Positions 17,869 through 26,198 of a DNA stretch of 64,000 nucleotides are shown here, piece by piece (within the stretch, counting starts at the first letter, position 1; each line of letters begins with the position of its first letter). A program made the translations under genes and the position numbers. Source of the stretch: Desulforapulum autotrophicum (lineage in GTDB: Bacteria > Desulfobacterota > Desulfobacteria > Desulfobacterales > Desulfolunaceae); the NCBI GenBank assembly GCA_020723285.1, contig DYJE01000006.1, positions 62,001-126,000 on the forward strand, in the 5' to 3' direction. The notes beneath the pieces were generated by a model. That model was not told the DNA's origin and made no database searches. It saw only the letters and a list, made by a program, of their open reading frames with translations.

Positions 17869-18610
17869 GGCCTGTCCTTTCCATGTTGTCCAGAAAATCT
17901 TTCACAAGAACCGCGAGATGTTTCCGGCCCTGTTTGAAACGGATGTCCTTGAAACCCGCCTGCCATAAGGCTCCGCTCACATCGTCGGACACAATCTGAA
18001 GGCTTGAAAGTCCGACGCCCCGGAATTTGGCCACAGCCAGAAGGGCCGAAAGTTCCATCTCCACCACACAGGCTCCTTTTTCACGGAACAGGCCGATTTT
18101 TTCCGGTGTTTCCCGGTACAGGGCGTCGGTGGTCCACACATCGGCGGTTTTCACGGGGATGCCAAGCTCCGTCATGGACTTTGTCAGAATGCCATTCAGA
18201 TGCTGCGAGGTTTCAAGGCGTACCGAGGAATCGGGGATGCCGTAATGCCGGGACGTGCCTTCGTCTGCAACAGCTCCAGACGCGATGACCACGTCACCCA
18301 CAGCAGGGTCTCCGGTAAGGGTTCCGCACCATCCGGCGAAGAGGATGTTCCGGACGCCCCTAACGATGAGGTTTTCGAGAAGAATGGCCGCGTGGGGCGC
18401 GCCGATGAACGGCCCTGCCAGAAAAAAACCGCGATTCCCCTCCCCCTTCCTGTACAAACGGGCGGAAAAGAAATCACGGAAATGGTCTTTGGGTATATCC
18501 AGAATTCCGGCAAACGACTGGAGATCGGGAAGGGTGGCGGCCATGACGGCAAGCGCCGGGCCGTGTTTCGACTTTTCCCCGCATTCGGGCCGGATCAGCG
18601 CGTCGTCCAT
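17858..18610 (-). CDS. Nucleoside phosphorylase/nucleosidase family protein
   Basis: A 250-residue enzyme of the PNP/UDP phosphorylase fold, which cleaves purine or related nucleosides. Diagnostic stretches are ILFAGWCGTLTGDPAVGDVV (the glycine-rich phosphate/base pocket) and VVEMELSALLAVAKFRGV, where the Glu-Met-Glu motif binds the ribose. The Asp in QIVSDDVSG is the usual catalytic acid. It could be an MTA/SAH nucleosidase, a futalosine hydrolase or a uridine phosphorylase; the sequence alone does not decide. It lies between a small conserved-looking gene and the ligase in one operon. GGGGGTGAG precedes its ATG. Confidence 0.8.
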   Translation of the reverse strand: MDDALIRPECGEKSKHGPALAVMAATLPDLQSFAGILDIPKDHFRDFFSARLYRKGEGNRGFFLAGPFIGAPHAAILLENLIVRGVRNILFAGWCGTLTGDPAVGDVVIASGAVADEGTSRHYGIPDSSVRLETSQHLNGILTKSMTELGIPVKTADVWTTDALYRETPEKIGLFREKGACVVEMELSALLAVAKFRGVGLSSLQIVSDDVSGALWQAGFKDIRFKQGRKHLAVLVKDFLDNMERTGHGI

Positions 18611-18633
18611 GGTCTCACCCCCGGCTCACATCA

Positions 18634-18894
18634 TCAGGCCATGGGATCCAGATGCTTTTCAAGCTCGTCCTTGATCTCGTCGATGTTGTCGTAAAGAAAA
18701 GCCAGATCCTCCACGGACAGGCGTCCCGCCTTGGCCGGAGCCCGTTCGGTCCCGTCTTTCTTCATCAGGATTCGGGGTCCGATCTGGAGTTTGGGTTCGC
18801 CTCCGTCATAGGAATGAATGGCGAAAATCAGTCCTGTTTCCTCACATTTCCAGCGTTTGATGACTTTATCCTTATCAGGGTCAAAACCGGCCAT
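18634..18894 (-). CDS. Small acidic/basic protein of unknown function
   Basis: An 86-residue soluble protein with a strong ribosome site (AGGAGG seven bases before ATG). It begins MAGFDPDKDKVIKRWKCEET, has a central segment with GPRILMKKDGTERAPAKAGR, and ends in an acidic helix (VEDLAFLYDNIDEIKDELEK). It carries one cysteine and no membrane segment. I do not recognise a family. The codon pattern and the start site make it a real gene, co-directional with and 23 bases ahead of the nucleosidase gene. Confidence 0.75.
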   Translation of the reverse strand: MAGFDPDKDKVIKRWKCEETGLIFAIHSYDGGEPKLQIGPRILMKKDGTERAPAKAGRLSVEDLAFLYDNIDEIKDELEKHLDPMA

Positions 18895-18965
18895 GGTGTC
18901 CTCCTGTATCGTTCTCTATTGTTTATGGTTAATATAAAATTTGTAGCAATGTTAAAAACTTATGT

Positions 18966-19129
18966 CTCCGGCGGGGCCAATGGTGTTGGTTTAAGCCTGT
19001 TTGTTTCTGATGGGCACGCTGACGCTTTGCCCATCCTGCAGGATTCCGGTCTGTTGACCGTAGGATGGGCAAAGGCGAAGCCGTGCCCATCTCTTAAGCC
19101 AACAGCATTGCCCGACAGGGCCGCCGGAG
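18966..19129. repeat. Nested REP/MITE-like inverted repeat
   Basis: A 164-bp imperfect palindrome between glyS and the small gene. Outer ends CTCCGGCGG (18966) and CCGCCGGAG (19121) are inverted copies. Inside are GATGGGCACG (19009) with CGTGCCCATC (19082), and inside those CTTTGCCCATCCT (19025) with AGGATGGGCAAAG (19062). The core GTAGGATGGGCAAAG resembles RAYT-associated REP sequences. It is almost the same size as the 167-bp element at 5780 and also carries a GTAGG box, so both may belong to one family of non-autonomous elements. It follows the glyS stop and could act as its transcription end. Confidence 0.75.
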
Positions 19130-19146
19130 GCCATTATTATCTTATA

Positions 19147-21222
19147 TCAGGTCGAAATCTTAGAAAAATCCGCAATTCCGGCAAACAATCCGGCGATCTT
19201 CGACAACAGGGCCAGACGGTTGTTCCGGATTTTCTCGTCGTCGGCCATGACCATCACGTCGTCGAAGAAGGTGTCCACCGGTCCGCGCAAGGTGGCGATT
19301 TCAAGAAGGGCCTGATGGAAATCCGACGCGGCCAGAAGACCGTCGACCTTGTCAGACACCGCGTTCACAGCGGAAAGAAGGCTGTTTTCACAGGGTTTTT
19401 CGAAAAACGCGGCATCCACGTCCGCCACACCGGCCATCTCGGTTTTTTTGATGAGGTTCACCACCCGCTTGAACGCCACGGCCAGAGGCTCGAAACCATC
19501 CTGCTTTTTGAGGTTTTCAAGGGCGGCGACCCGCCGTTTCACGTCGGGCACGTTGTCGATGGACACCGAGGTCACCGAGGCGGTGACATCTTTGGAGAAT
19601 CCCTCTTCGGTGAGGATGTGTTCCATGCGGTTCCGGATGAATTCCACCACATCCCGGATTACCTCGTCCTTTTTCGCTACGGCCTTGTCACCATAAAGGG
19701 CAAGGCTCTGTCCGATGAGGGCGGTCAGGGAAAAACGAAAGTTCCGCTGGGTAAGAATCTGGATGATGCCGATGGTCTGACGCCTCAGGGCGTAAGGATC
19801 GGAAGCGCCGGTGGGAATAAGACCCGCCGAGAAGCAGCCCGTAAGGGTGTCCACCTTGTCGGCCAGCGCCACCAGAGCGCCGGAAACCGTCTCGGGAAGG
19901 GCAGCACCCGAAGCTACCGGGCGGTAATGTTCTTCAACAGCCCTTGCGGTTTCTTCGCTTTCCCCGGCTTTCATGGCGTAGATCCGGCCCATGAGTCCCT
20001 GGAGTTTGGGGAATTCCACCACCACCTGACTGACCAGATCGGATTTGGCCAGCTTTGCGGCTTTCACGGCATGGTCCTTTATCCCAGGAACCCCGGCCAC
20101 ATCGGCCATCCACGCGGTAAGGGCTTCTATACGCTGAGTCTTGTCGTACATCGTTCCAAGGCTCGCCTGGAACAGAACGCCTTTCAGTTTTTCAATACGG
20201 TCTTCGGCCTTATCCTTGAGGTCGCCTTTGTAGAAAAACCGGGCGTCGGCCAGTCTGGCCCTCAGGACTTTTTCATGACCCTTGGTCACCACGGCCATGT
20301 CTTTGGTTTTCGTGTTGTTCACCACCACGAAATGGGGCAGGAGTTTTCCGTCTTTGTCCACCACGGCGAAGTATTTCTGGTGCTCACGCATGGCGGTGAT
20401 CAGCACTTCGGAAGGGAGTTCGAGAAACACATCGTCAAAGGTTCCAGCCACCACCACCGGGTATTCGATGAGGTTGCCCACGATGTTCACCAGCTCTTCG
20501 TCCGGAAGGATCACACCGTTCACGGATGCCGCGGTTTTTTCGATTTCCACACGGACCGCCGCCTTTCGGGTCTCGATATCGGCCATGACCGAGGCCTGGC
20601 CAAGAATATCAGCATAGTCCGAAGGGTTTGAAACCACGAGGTCTGAAGGGTTCATGAACCGGTGTCCCCGGGTGGTGTTGCCGCTCGCGACATCGCCCAC
20701 GGTGAAGGGGATCACTTCACTGCCGTATACAGCCAGGATCGACGTGATGGGACGGGCGAAATGGATGTCCAGATCCGCCCAGCGCATGGTTTTGGGAAAA
20801 GGGATCCGCGCCACAGTTTCAGGAAGGAGTTTTTCAAGCACCTTGACCGTGGAAACGGCGTCTTCGGTTTTCATGGCGGTAAGATAGCGGCCCTTGCCCG
20901 TGTCTTTTACCTCAACCTGATCCATGGTGATACCCAGTTTTTCGGCGAACTTCAGGGCCGGAACCGTGGGTTTGCCGTCAGCGTCGAAGGCCACTTTTTC
21001 CGGGGGGCCCACCACTTCGGTGGTCAGGGACTGCTGGTGGTCCGCCACATCCTTCACCAGCACAGCCAGCCGTTTGGGCGTTCCGTATGTTTTGACCTCG
21101 CCGAATCCGATCCGGGCCTCGGTGAGCTTCGCCGTCATGTCGGCGGCAAGGGCCGAAAGGGCAGGTTCGATGTAACCTGCCGGGATCTCTTCGGAACCAA
21201 TTTCAAATAGTAAATCGTTCAT
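19147..21222 (-). CDS. glyS: Glycine-tRNA ligase beta subunit
   Basis: Beta subunit of the alpha2-beta2 glycyl-tRNA synthetase, which binds tRNA-Gly. The start MNDLLFEIGSEEIPAGYIEP is the classic GlyS N-terminus. Further family sequence includes RGHRFMNPSDLVV and the HD-like region with DPYALRRQTIGIIQIL. The length (about 691 residues) is normal. I chose the ATG at 21222, preceded by GAGGAAT and nine bases after the glyQ stop, over an in-frame ATG at 21234. Confidence 0.96.
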   Translation of the reverse strand: MNDLLFEIGSEEIPAGYIEPALSALAADMTAKLTEARIGFGEVKTYGTPKRLAVLVKDVADHQQSLTTEVVGPPEKVAFDADGKPTVPALKFAEKLGITMDQVEVKDTGKGRYLTAMKTEDAVSTVKVLEKLLPETVARIPFPKTMRWADLDIHFARPITSILAVYGSEVIPFTVGDVASGNTTRGHRFMNPSDLVVSNPSDYADILGQASVMADIETRKAAVRVEIEKTAASVNGVILPDEELVNIVGNLIEYPVVVAGTFDDVFLELPSEVLITAMREHQKYFAVVDKDGKLLPHFVVVNNTKTKDMAVVTKGHEKVLRARLADARFFYKGDLKDKAEDRIEKLKGVLFQASLGTMYDKTQRIEALTAWMADVAGVPGIKDHAVKAAKLAKSDLVSQVVVEFPKLQGLMGRIYAMKAGESEETARAVEEHYRPVASGAALPETVSGALVALADKVDTLTGCFSAGLIPTGASDPYALRRQTIGIIQILTQRNFRFSLTALIGQSLALYGDKAVAKKDEVIRDVVEFIRNRMEHILTEEGFSKDVTASVTSVSIDNVPDVKRRVAALENLKKQDGFEPLAVAFKRVVNLIKKTEMAGVADVDAAFFEKPCENSLLSAVNAVSDKVDGLLAASDFHQALLEIATLRGPVDTFFDDVMVMADDEKIRNNRLALLSKIAGLFAGIADFSKIST

Positions 21223-21230
21223 GGTATTCC

Positions 21231-22100
21231 TCATTTCCTCAGCAGGGGAAAGCCCATGGCTTCCCGCTGTTCGATATAAGCCTGTGAGCAGAGACGGGCC
21301 AGATTCCTGATCCTTCCGATATAACCGGTGCGTTCCGTGACGCTGATGGCCCCCCGTGCATCCAGAAGATTGAAAAGATGGGAGCATTTGATGCAGCATT
21401 CGTAAGCGGGGATCACCAGTTTTTCATCCACGATGCGCCTGGCTTCGGCCTCGTAACTGGTGAACAGGGACAGAAGCATGGACACATCGGCTTTTTCGAA
21501 GTTGTAGGTGCTCTGTTCCACCTCGTTCTGGTGAAACATGTCCCTGTAGGTCACGGTGTCGTTCCACTTAAGATCGAACACATTGTCAACACCCTGGAGG
21601 TACATGCAGATGCGTTCAAGGCCGTAGGTGATTTCCACGGACACCGGCTTCACCTCGATGCTACCAGCCATCTGGAAATAGGTGAACTGGGTGACTTCCA
21701 TGCCGTCCAGCCACACTTCCCAGCCAAGACCCGAAGCGCCCAGAGTCGGGCTTTCCCAGTCGTCCTCCACAAAACGGATATCATGATCCAGAGGATCGAT
21801 ACCCAGGACCTTGAGGCTTTCAAGGTAAAGGGCCTGCACATCGGCGGGCGAGGGTTTCAGTATCACCTGGAACTGGTAGTAATGCTGGAGACGCATGGGG
21901 TTGTCCCCGTAACGGCCGTCCGTGGGTCGCCGTGAAGGCTGGACATAGGCCACCTTCCAGGGCTCGGGTCCCAGGGATTTCAACAGTGTGGTGGGATGAA
22001 AGGTGCCTGCCCCCACCTCCAGGTCAAGAGGCTGGCTGATCACACAGCCTTTTTTCGCCCAGTAGGTCTGTAACGCCAGAATGACATCCTGAAAATTCAT
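21231..22100 (-). CDS. glyQ: Glycine-tRNA ligase alpha subunit
   Basis: Catalytic alpha subunit of glycyl-tRNA synthetase, 289 residues. [20 protein letters not shown] is the family N-terminus; class II motifs are visible as [21 protein letters not shown] and the C-terminal [18 protein letters not shown]. The ATG at 22100 follows AAAGGAAAAAAAC. It is the first gene of the glyQ-glyS operon; a separate, two-gene synthetase is typical of most Gram-negative bacteria. Confidence 0.96.
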   Translation of the reverse strand: MNFQDVILALQTYWAKKGCVISQPLDLEVGAGTFHPTTLLKSLGPEPWKVAYVQPSRRPTDGRYGDNPMRLQHYYQFQVILKPSPADVQALYLESLKVLGIDPLDHDIRFVEDDWESPTLGASGLGWEVWLDGMEVTQFTYFQMAGSIEVKPVSVEITYGLERICMYLQGVDNVFDLKWNDTVTYRDMFHQNEVEQSTYNFEKADVSMLLSLFTSYEAEARRIVDEKLVIPAYECCIKCSHLFNLLDARGAISVTERTGYIGRIRNLARLCSQAYIEQREAMGFPLLRK

Positions 22101-22207
22101 GTTTTTTTCCTTTATTAGAGCCGGGCGCAAAGCCGCGGCAGCGGTATTTTTCAAATGGTGGAAATTACATTATATAAAGCGGTTCGTCAACCCTGGTCCT
22201 TAAAAAT

Positions 22208-22227
22208 AAGGCGTTTCAATACGCCTT
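22208..22227 (-). terminator. Intrinsic terminator after the ParE-type toxin
   Basis: AAGGCGT, a six-base loop, ACGCCTT. Read on the minus strand the stem is followed by a T-rich run (ATTTTTA), so it should end the toxin-antitoxin transcript before glyQ. Confidence 0.65.
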
Positions 22228-22276
22228 GGTTTTCAGTCGGGTAATGGATGTTTTTTGATTTGGGACAGACTATCGA

Positions 22277-22603
22277 TCAGTCGTCGTTTTTTTGAATTCT
22301 CCGGGCAGATAGGTGTGATTCAACTTTTTCAGGACTTCGTGCACAGTGAAAAAGGCCTAAAACGACAATCATATTTTCTAACACCCAAAAATAGATCGCA
22401 TACGGGAAGCGGCGGAGAATGCGCCTTCGGATATGGCCATGAACCTTCGGATAAATCAGAGCGTTTCCGGCCAGTTCATTAACACAGCCGTAAAACACCC
22501 TCAAAAACTCTTCGCCAAGCCCGAAAGATTTCATCTCATACCAGGAATAGCTCTGCAATACATCTTCTTCAACCTCGGGGACAAACCGGATAGCCCATTT
22601 CAT
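22277..22603 (-). CDS. ParE/RelE-type toxin
   Basis: A 108-residue toxin of the ParE group. The visible family features are the start KWAIRFVPEVEEDVLQSYSW, a helical hairpin, RRFPYAIYFWVLENMIVVLG and the terminal FHCARSPEKVESHLSARR, close to the HxxRDP-type ending. ParE toxins poison gyrase, RelE-type ones cleave mRNA; the spacing here fits ParE better. Its ATG overlaps the antitoxin stop by four bases, the normal antitoxin-first arrangement. Confidence 0.87.
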   Translation of the reverse strand: MKWAIRFVPEVEEDVLQSYSWYEMKSFGLGEEFLRVFYGCVNELAGNALIYPKVHGHIRRRILRRFPYAIYFWVLENMIVVLGLFHCARSPEKVESHLSARRIQKNDD

Positions 22604-22821
22604 TTTCTTCGGTTGATCCGCTTCTGAAGCTCTTCCAACGATAACAGCGCGTCAGTATGAGCCATGTAATGTTCCATCCTTCTGTCCAGTTCTTCCTTGT
22701 GACTCGCCGGGACAGGCACCGTCGATTCATCTTCGGAAATGCTGTCCCAAAGATCCTCCACCAGCAGAATCTTTTCTGATGTGCTCAGGCTGTCAAGCCC
22801 TGGAATATCGGCAATACGCAT
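22600..22821 (-). CDS. Antitoxin of the addiction-module family (PF09720-like)
   Basis: A 73-residue acidic protein: LDSLSTSEKILLVEDLWDSI, then a Lys/Glu/Arg tail ending RINRRK. The pattern LSxxEKLxLVEDLWDSI is characteristic of putative addiction-module antitoxins that neutralise ParE/RelE toxins. It precedes and overlaps the toxin gene. AGAGGG lies before its ATG. The complex probably represses its own promoter in the AT-rich region just upstream. Confidence 0.87.
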   Translation of the reverse strand: MRIADIPGLDSLSTSEKILLVEDLWDSISEDESTVPVPASHKEELDRRMEHYMAHTDALLSLEELQKRINRRK

Positions 22822-22962
22822 ACTGAAGCCCTCTATAAACTAAAGATTACACGTTGATTATCTTTTCACCATTTAACGTCTGCATGATTTTATTGTCAAT
22901 GGGTAATATGCCGATATCGCATCAACGGAACGTGGCGGGATTTAACTTCAACTGAGCACAAT

Positions 22963-23004
22963 AAAAAAAGGGGGCATCCCCGGATCATCCGGTTCCGCCC
23001 CCTT
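22963..23004 (-). terminator. Strong intrinsic terminator after satP
   Basis: On the minus strand AAGGGGGC pairs with GCCCCCTT around a GC-rich interior that can itself pair (CCGGATGATCCGG), followed directly by TTTTTTT. It lies about 50 bases after the satP stop and separates that gene from the toxin-antitoxin operon. Confidence 0.85.
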
Positions 23005-23054
23005 CGTCTATCCCCCCCGGATTAGACGTTTACAGTGCTGCTAAAAAATTCAGG

Positions 23055-23618
23055 TCAATGCTGACCGATGGGCAGCACGGATTTGTCATACTGTTCGTTG
23101 AGCACCTCGGCCATAGCCAGGTAAATGGCGCTGAGACCGCAGACGATGCCTTCGAAGCCGGCAATTTTCCCGATCAGCACTGAACCGGTCCAGTCCCTTG
23201 CGGCCAGAAGGAAAAAAAGAACGGTAAGGCTGGCAAAAACAAACTGAAGCCCTTTGTTGGATTTCAGCGTTCCAAAAAACATGAACATCGTGAAAACACC
23301 CCACAGGAAAAGATACCAGCCCATGAACGTTTCGGGCGTGGCCTCGATCCAGCCCATTTTGGGCATGACGATCAGGGCCACCAGGGTCAGCCAGAAATGG
23401 CCGTATGAAATGAACGCGGTCATTCCAAATGTGTTTCCCTTCCGGAATTCAAGAATTCCGGCGATGATCTGGGCAAGGCCTCCGTAAAAAAGACCCATGG
23501 CCAGAATCATGGAACTGATGGGAAAAAAACCGGCGTTATGGATGTTCAGTAAAACCGTGGTCATTCCAAAACCCATCAGGCCTAAGGGGCCGGGGTTCGC
23601 CAACGTGTCGCTCTTCAT
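23055..23618 (-). CDS. satP: SatP/GPR1/FUN34 family carboxylate transporter
   Basis: Inner-membrane uptake system for acetate, succinate or similar short carboxylates. The 187-residue protein starts MKSDTLANPGPLGLMGFGMT; NPxPLGLxGF is the family signature (Pro-Leu in the first segment). Six hydrophobic segments follow, matching the family's six-helix fold. AGGAAGGAG precedes the ATG at 23618, which gives the usual length; a further 27-residue extension is open but has no ribosome site. It lies downstream of a sigma-54 regulator gene and of a -24/-12 promoter, so its use is probably tied to a specific signal. Confidence 0.92.
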   Translation of the reverse strand: MKSDTLANPGPLGLMGFGMTTVLLNIHNAGFFPISSMILAMGLFYGGLAQIIAGILEFRKGNTFGMTAFISYGHFWLTLVALIVMPKMGWIEATPETFMGWYLFLWGVFTMFMFFGTLKSNKGLQFVFASLTVLFFLLAARDWTGSVLIGKIAGFEGIVCGLSAIYLAMAEVLNEQYDKSVLPIGQH

Positions 23619-23740
23619 GGTCAAACGCTCCTTCCTGCATATAATACTATTCCAGTTATCGCACCCGTGACGGACCCAATCCTGTCGGTATGCATTCAAG
23701 GCATCATCATGCCCGGCAGAGACAAAAAAATGGATGACGC

Positions 23741-23758
23741 TTGCAAAGGACGGTCCAA
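23741..23758 (-). promoter_or_regulatory. Sigma-54 (-24/-12) promoter for satP
   Basis: On the minus strand the sequence is TTGGACCGTCCTTTGCAA: a GG doublet and a GC doublet with ten bases between them, and flanking TTGG and TTGCA as in the sigma-54 consensus TTGGCACN5TTGCA. Start of transcription would be near 23729, leaving about 110 bases of leader before the satP ATG. The sigma-54 activator gene immediately upstream supports the assignment. Confidence 0.7.
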
Positions 23759-23856
23759 CATATCAGGGGATTCAGTATATATGCAAAAAATCATGAAATA
23801 ACAGAATCATAGCATGGTCAGCTCTCGATCATGCCGCACAAGCCCCAGCCAATGAA

Positions 23857-23876
23857 GTGGGCCGATAATGGCCCAC
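23857..23876. promoter_or_regulatory. Palindromic candidate activator site (UAS)
   Basis: GTGGGCC, six bases, GGCCCAC: a perfect 7-bp inverted repeat about 100-115 bp upstream of the sigma-54 promoter and about 60 bp after the activator gene stop. Distance and symmetry fit a Fis-type helix-turn-helix dimer of the adjacent activator. It could alternatively be a weak transcription end for the activator gene. Confidence 0.5.
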
Positions 23877-23934
23877 AAATATTTGAATAATGATTGATGG
23901 GTTTGTTTTTATTGACGATAGAGACATGAGTCAC

Positions 23935-25365
23935 TTATGACACATCATGAGACTTTTCAAAACCATACCGCTCCATTTTCCGAAACAGCGTCCGCCTGGA
24001 AATATTCAGCGCCCTGGCCGCCTTGATCCGGTGCCACCGATGCCTTTCAAGCGTCTTGGCGATATAATTTTTTTCAAAGGATTCAAGGGCGTCCCCAAGA
24101 GATACCGGCAAGTCCTCCTTCTCAGTATCGCTCACGGCCCCTTTTGATTCCAAAAGCATGCCGCCCCCGGTAAAATCCACACGCCTCAATGTGACATAAC
24201 GGCGCAGGACATTCTGAAGTTCACGGACATTACCCGGCCAGCTGTAATTGTAAAGGGCCTCGATATCCCTGCCGGCCATTGAATCGATATTCAGAGCAGG
24301 CCCCAGCTTCTGAAGAAAGTGATCCACAAGGAGGACCAGATCTTCTTTTCGATCTCGCAGGGCCGGAATGTTCACCGGGATCACGTAGATCCGGTAAAAA
24401 AAATCCTCCCGGAACCGACCGGCTCTGACTTCCTCGTAAAGATTGCGGTTTGTGGCGGCTACGACCCTGAAATCCGAATGCCTGACCGTATGGCTTCCCA
24501 CCGGAGAGTATCCGCCCCCCTCGATGGCCCGAAGGAGTTTCACCTGCATGGCAAGTGACAACTCCCCCACTTCGTCGAGAAAAAGAGTCCCGCCTTCGGC
24601 CTTGTCAAGATACCCGTGCTTGTCGGCATGTGCGCCTGTGAAGGCCCCACGGATATGACCGAAAAACTCCGTTTCAACGAGGGTTTCCGGAATTGCGCCG
24701 CAGTTGACCGGAACAAAGGGCCTGGCCTTTCGCCCGCTCATATCATGGATGGCCCGAGCCACAAGCTCTTTTCCAACCCCCGACTCGCCGACGATAATCA
24801 CATGATCCTCAGAAGACGCGGCCTTAAGAATCAGATCGTAGATATCCTGCATTTTCCGGCTTTTTCCGATGATACCGCAGAACATGAACCGTTCTTTAAG
24901 CGACGAGCGAAGAAGGGTGTTTTGTCGCATGAGCTGCTCAGATTCATTCTGCATTTCAATTTCACGGAGCTTTTGGGACGTGATGTCCTGGAGTGTGGTC
25001 ACCGCACCGCTGACATTGCCGTCCCTGTCAAACACCGGGGCGGCGAGGAAATAGATGTACCTGGATTTTCCATTGATATTTTCGAAATAATCCGTGGCTT
25101 CCCAGGCATGGGGGACAATCTCGGATGTGGCCGGATTTTTTCCTTCGTACATTTCCGGAATTTTTCCAAAATCACGGTCGATGATCAGGTCCGCCAGAAC
25201 CGGTCTTTTATGTTCATAGAAAGGCTCCCACTGACGGTCGGTACCGATCATGACGTCAGCCCGGATCCCGGTGAGAAGCTCACAGGCCTTGTTCCACACC
25301 ACCACCCTGTGATCCAGCCCGATGGCGAACTGGGCGATTGGCGTACATTCCAGCAGGTTCAGCAT
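23935..25365 (-). CDS. PAS-containing sigma-54-dependent activator
   Basis: A 476-residue enhancer-binding protein. An N-terminal PAS domain (about 1-130; [20 protein letters not shown]) senses a signal. The AAA+ domain (about 165-390) has Walker A GESGVGKE, the sigma-54 contact loop GAFTGA and Walker [13 protein letters not shown]-terminal Fis-like helix-turn-helix ([20 protein letters not shown]) binds DNA. All activation motifs are intact. There is no receiver domain, so control is by a PAS ligand, by redox or by protein contact. Position just before satP and its -24/-12 promoter suggests local control. Confidence 0.93.
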   Translation of the reverse strand: MLNLLECTPIAQFAIGLDHRVVVWNKACELLTGIRADVMIGTDRQWEPFYEHKRPVLADLIIDRDFGKIPEMYEGKNPATSEIVPHAWEATDYFENINGKSRYIYFLAAPVFDRDGNVSGAVTTLQDITSQKLREIEMQNESEQLMRQNTLLRSSLKERFMFCGIIGKSRKMQDIYDLILKAASSEDHVIIVGESGVGKELVARAIHDMSGRKARPFVPVNCGAIPETLVETEFFGHIRGAFTGAHADKHGYLDKAEGGTLFLDEVGELSLAMQVKLLRAIEGGGYSPVGSHTVRHSDFRVVAATNRNLYEEVRAGRFREDFFYRIYVIPVNIPALRDRKEDLVLLVDHFLQKLGPALNIDSMAGRDIEALYNYSWPGNVRELQNVLRRYVTLRRVDFTGGGMLLESKGAVSDTEKEDLPVSLGDALESFEKNYIAKTLERHRWHRIKAARALNISRRTLFRKMERYGFEKSHDVS

Positions 25366-25669
25366 AGGTCAATCCTTCAGTAAGTTATGGCCCAGCATAT
25401 CAAAGGGATTTCACAGGTGCAAGCCGCCGCCGGTGCCCCCCCCCAACCTGATTCTGAAAAACGTCACCCCGACATCCATTTTTCTCCACATTCACAAAGC
25501 CCTTTCGCATGTTTCCAAAGGACAAAACACAACCGATTGATTTTTTATCTACCATAAGCACAATATCCTGACCCACCCCAATTCCTGACATGAATTATAA
25601 CCACTTTACATCCACTTCTTTTAACATCAATGAATCATTAAAAATATTTTCAATGGGACCATTTTTGTC

Positions 25670-25734
25670 TTGACTCTTTTTGTGGATTCTGTAGTTTATT
25701 ACCCTATCTGTGGAGTAAAGTGGATTAAAAGAGG
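25670..25734 (+). promoter_or_regulatory. dcw cluster promoter with MraZ-type repeats
   Basis: A -35-like TTGACT at 25670 lies 16 bases before a weak -10 (TAGTTT at 25692). GTGGA occurs at 25682, 25710 and 25720. The last two are in exact 10-bp register (GTGGAGTAAA, GTGGATTAAA), with a degenerate third (AGAGG) at 25730. Direct repeats of TGGGN/GTGGN at 10-bp spacing are how MraZ recognises its own promoter in other bacteria. The rest of the 386-bp gap upstream (25366-25669) is AT-rich, and I recognise nothing more there. Confidence 0.65.
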
Positions 25735-25751
25735 CAGAAGGAATCGGACCC

Positions 25752-26195
25752 ATGTTTCGAGGCAGCTCGTCCCATAGTTGTGACCCGAAAGGGAGGTTGA
25801 TCGTCCCCTCCCGTTTTCGTGACGTCATACAAGCGGGCGGTGGTGACGGATTGATCATCACCAAGGGGGACTCCCCCTGCCTCATCGCATACAGCTACGA
25901 CGAATGGCAGAAATTCGAGCTTCTGGTGAAAAGCCTTAAAAGTCCCAACAGCGGGAAACTCAGACGCCATTTCATCGGCAACGCACAGGATTGCCCCTGT
26001 GACAAACAGGGACGGATTCTCATCCCGAAAAACCTGAGGGACCACGCCAGGATCGACAAGGACCTGATGCTCATCGGCCTTCTCGATCATTTTGAAATCT
26101 GGTCCATGGAAAACTGGGAACTGGAAGACCAGAAAACCATCGAAAGCATCAACAACGGCGATTACAAAGACGAACTGGCCGTTCTGGGGCTCTGA
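25752..26195 (+). CDS. mraZ: Transcriptional regulator MraZ
   Basis: First gene of the dcw cluster, encoding a ring-forming AbrB-like DNA-binding protein that represses the cluster. The 147 residues contain two SpoVT/AbrB-like halves: FRGSSSHSCDPKGRLIVPSRFRD near the start, and the second with CPCDKQGRILIPKNLRDHAR. The DxKGRxxxPxxxR pattern in each half is the family hallmark. AGAAGGA precedes the ATG. The first half carries an unusual SSHSCD in place of the common NxxxxxLD. Confidence 0.94.
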   Translation: MFRGSSSHSCDPKGRLIVPSRFRDVIQAGGGDGLIITKGDSPCLIAYSYDEWQKFELLVKSLKSPNSGKLRRHFIGNAQDCPCDKQGRILIPKNLRDHARIDKDLMLIGLLDHFEIWSMENWELEDQKTIESINNGDYKDELAVLGL

Positions 26196-26198
26196 TCC

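Noticed and set aside
18652-20631. Long plus-strand frame opposite glyS and the small gene
   Set aside because: It is antisense to the well-supported glyS, is very His/Gly-rich and resembles no family; it reflects the GC-biased third positions of the real genes.
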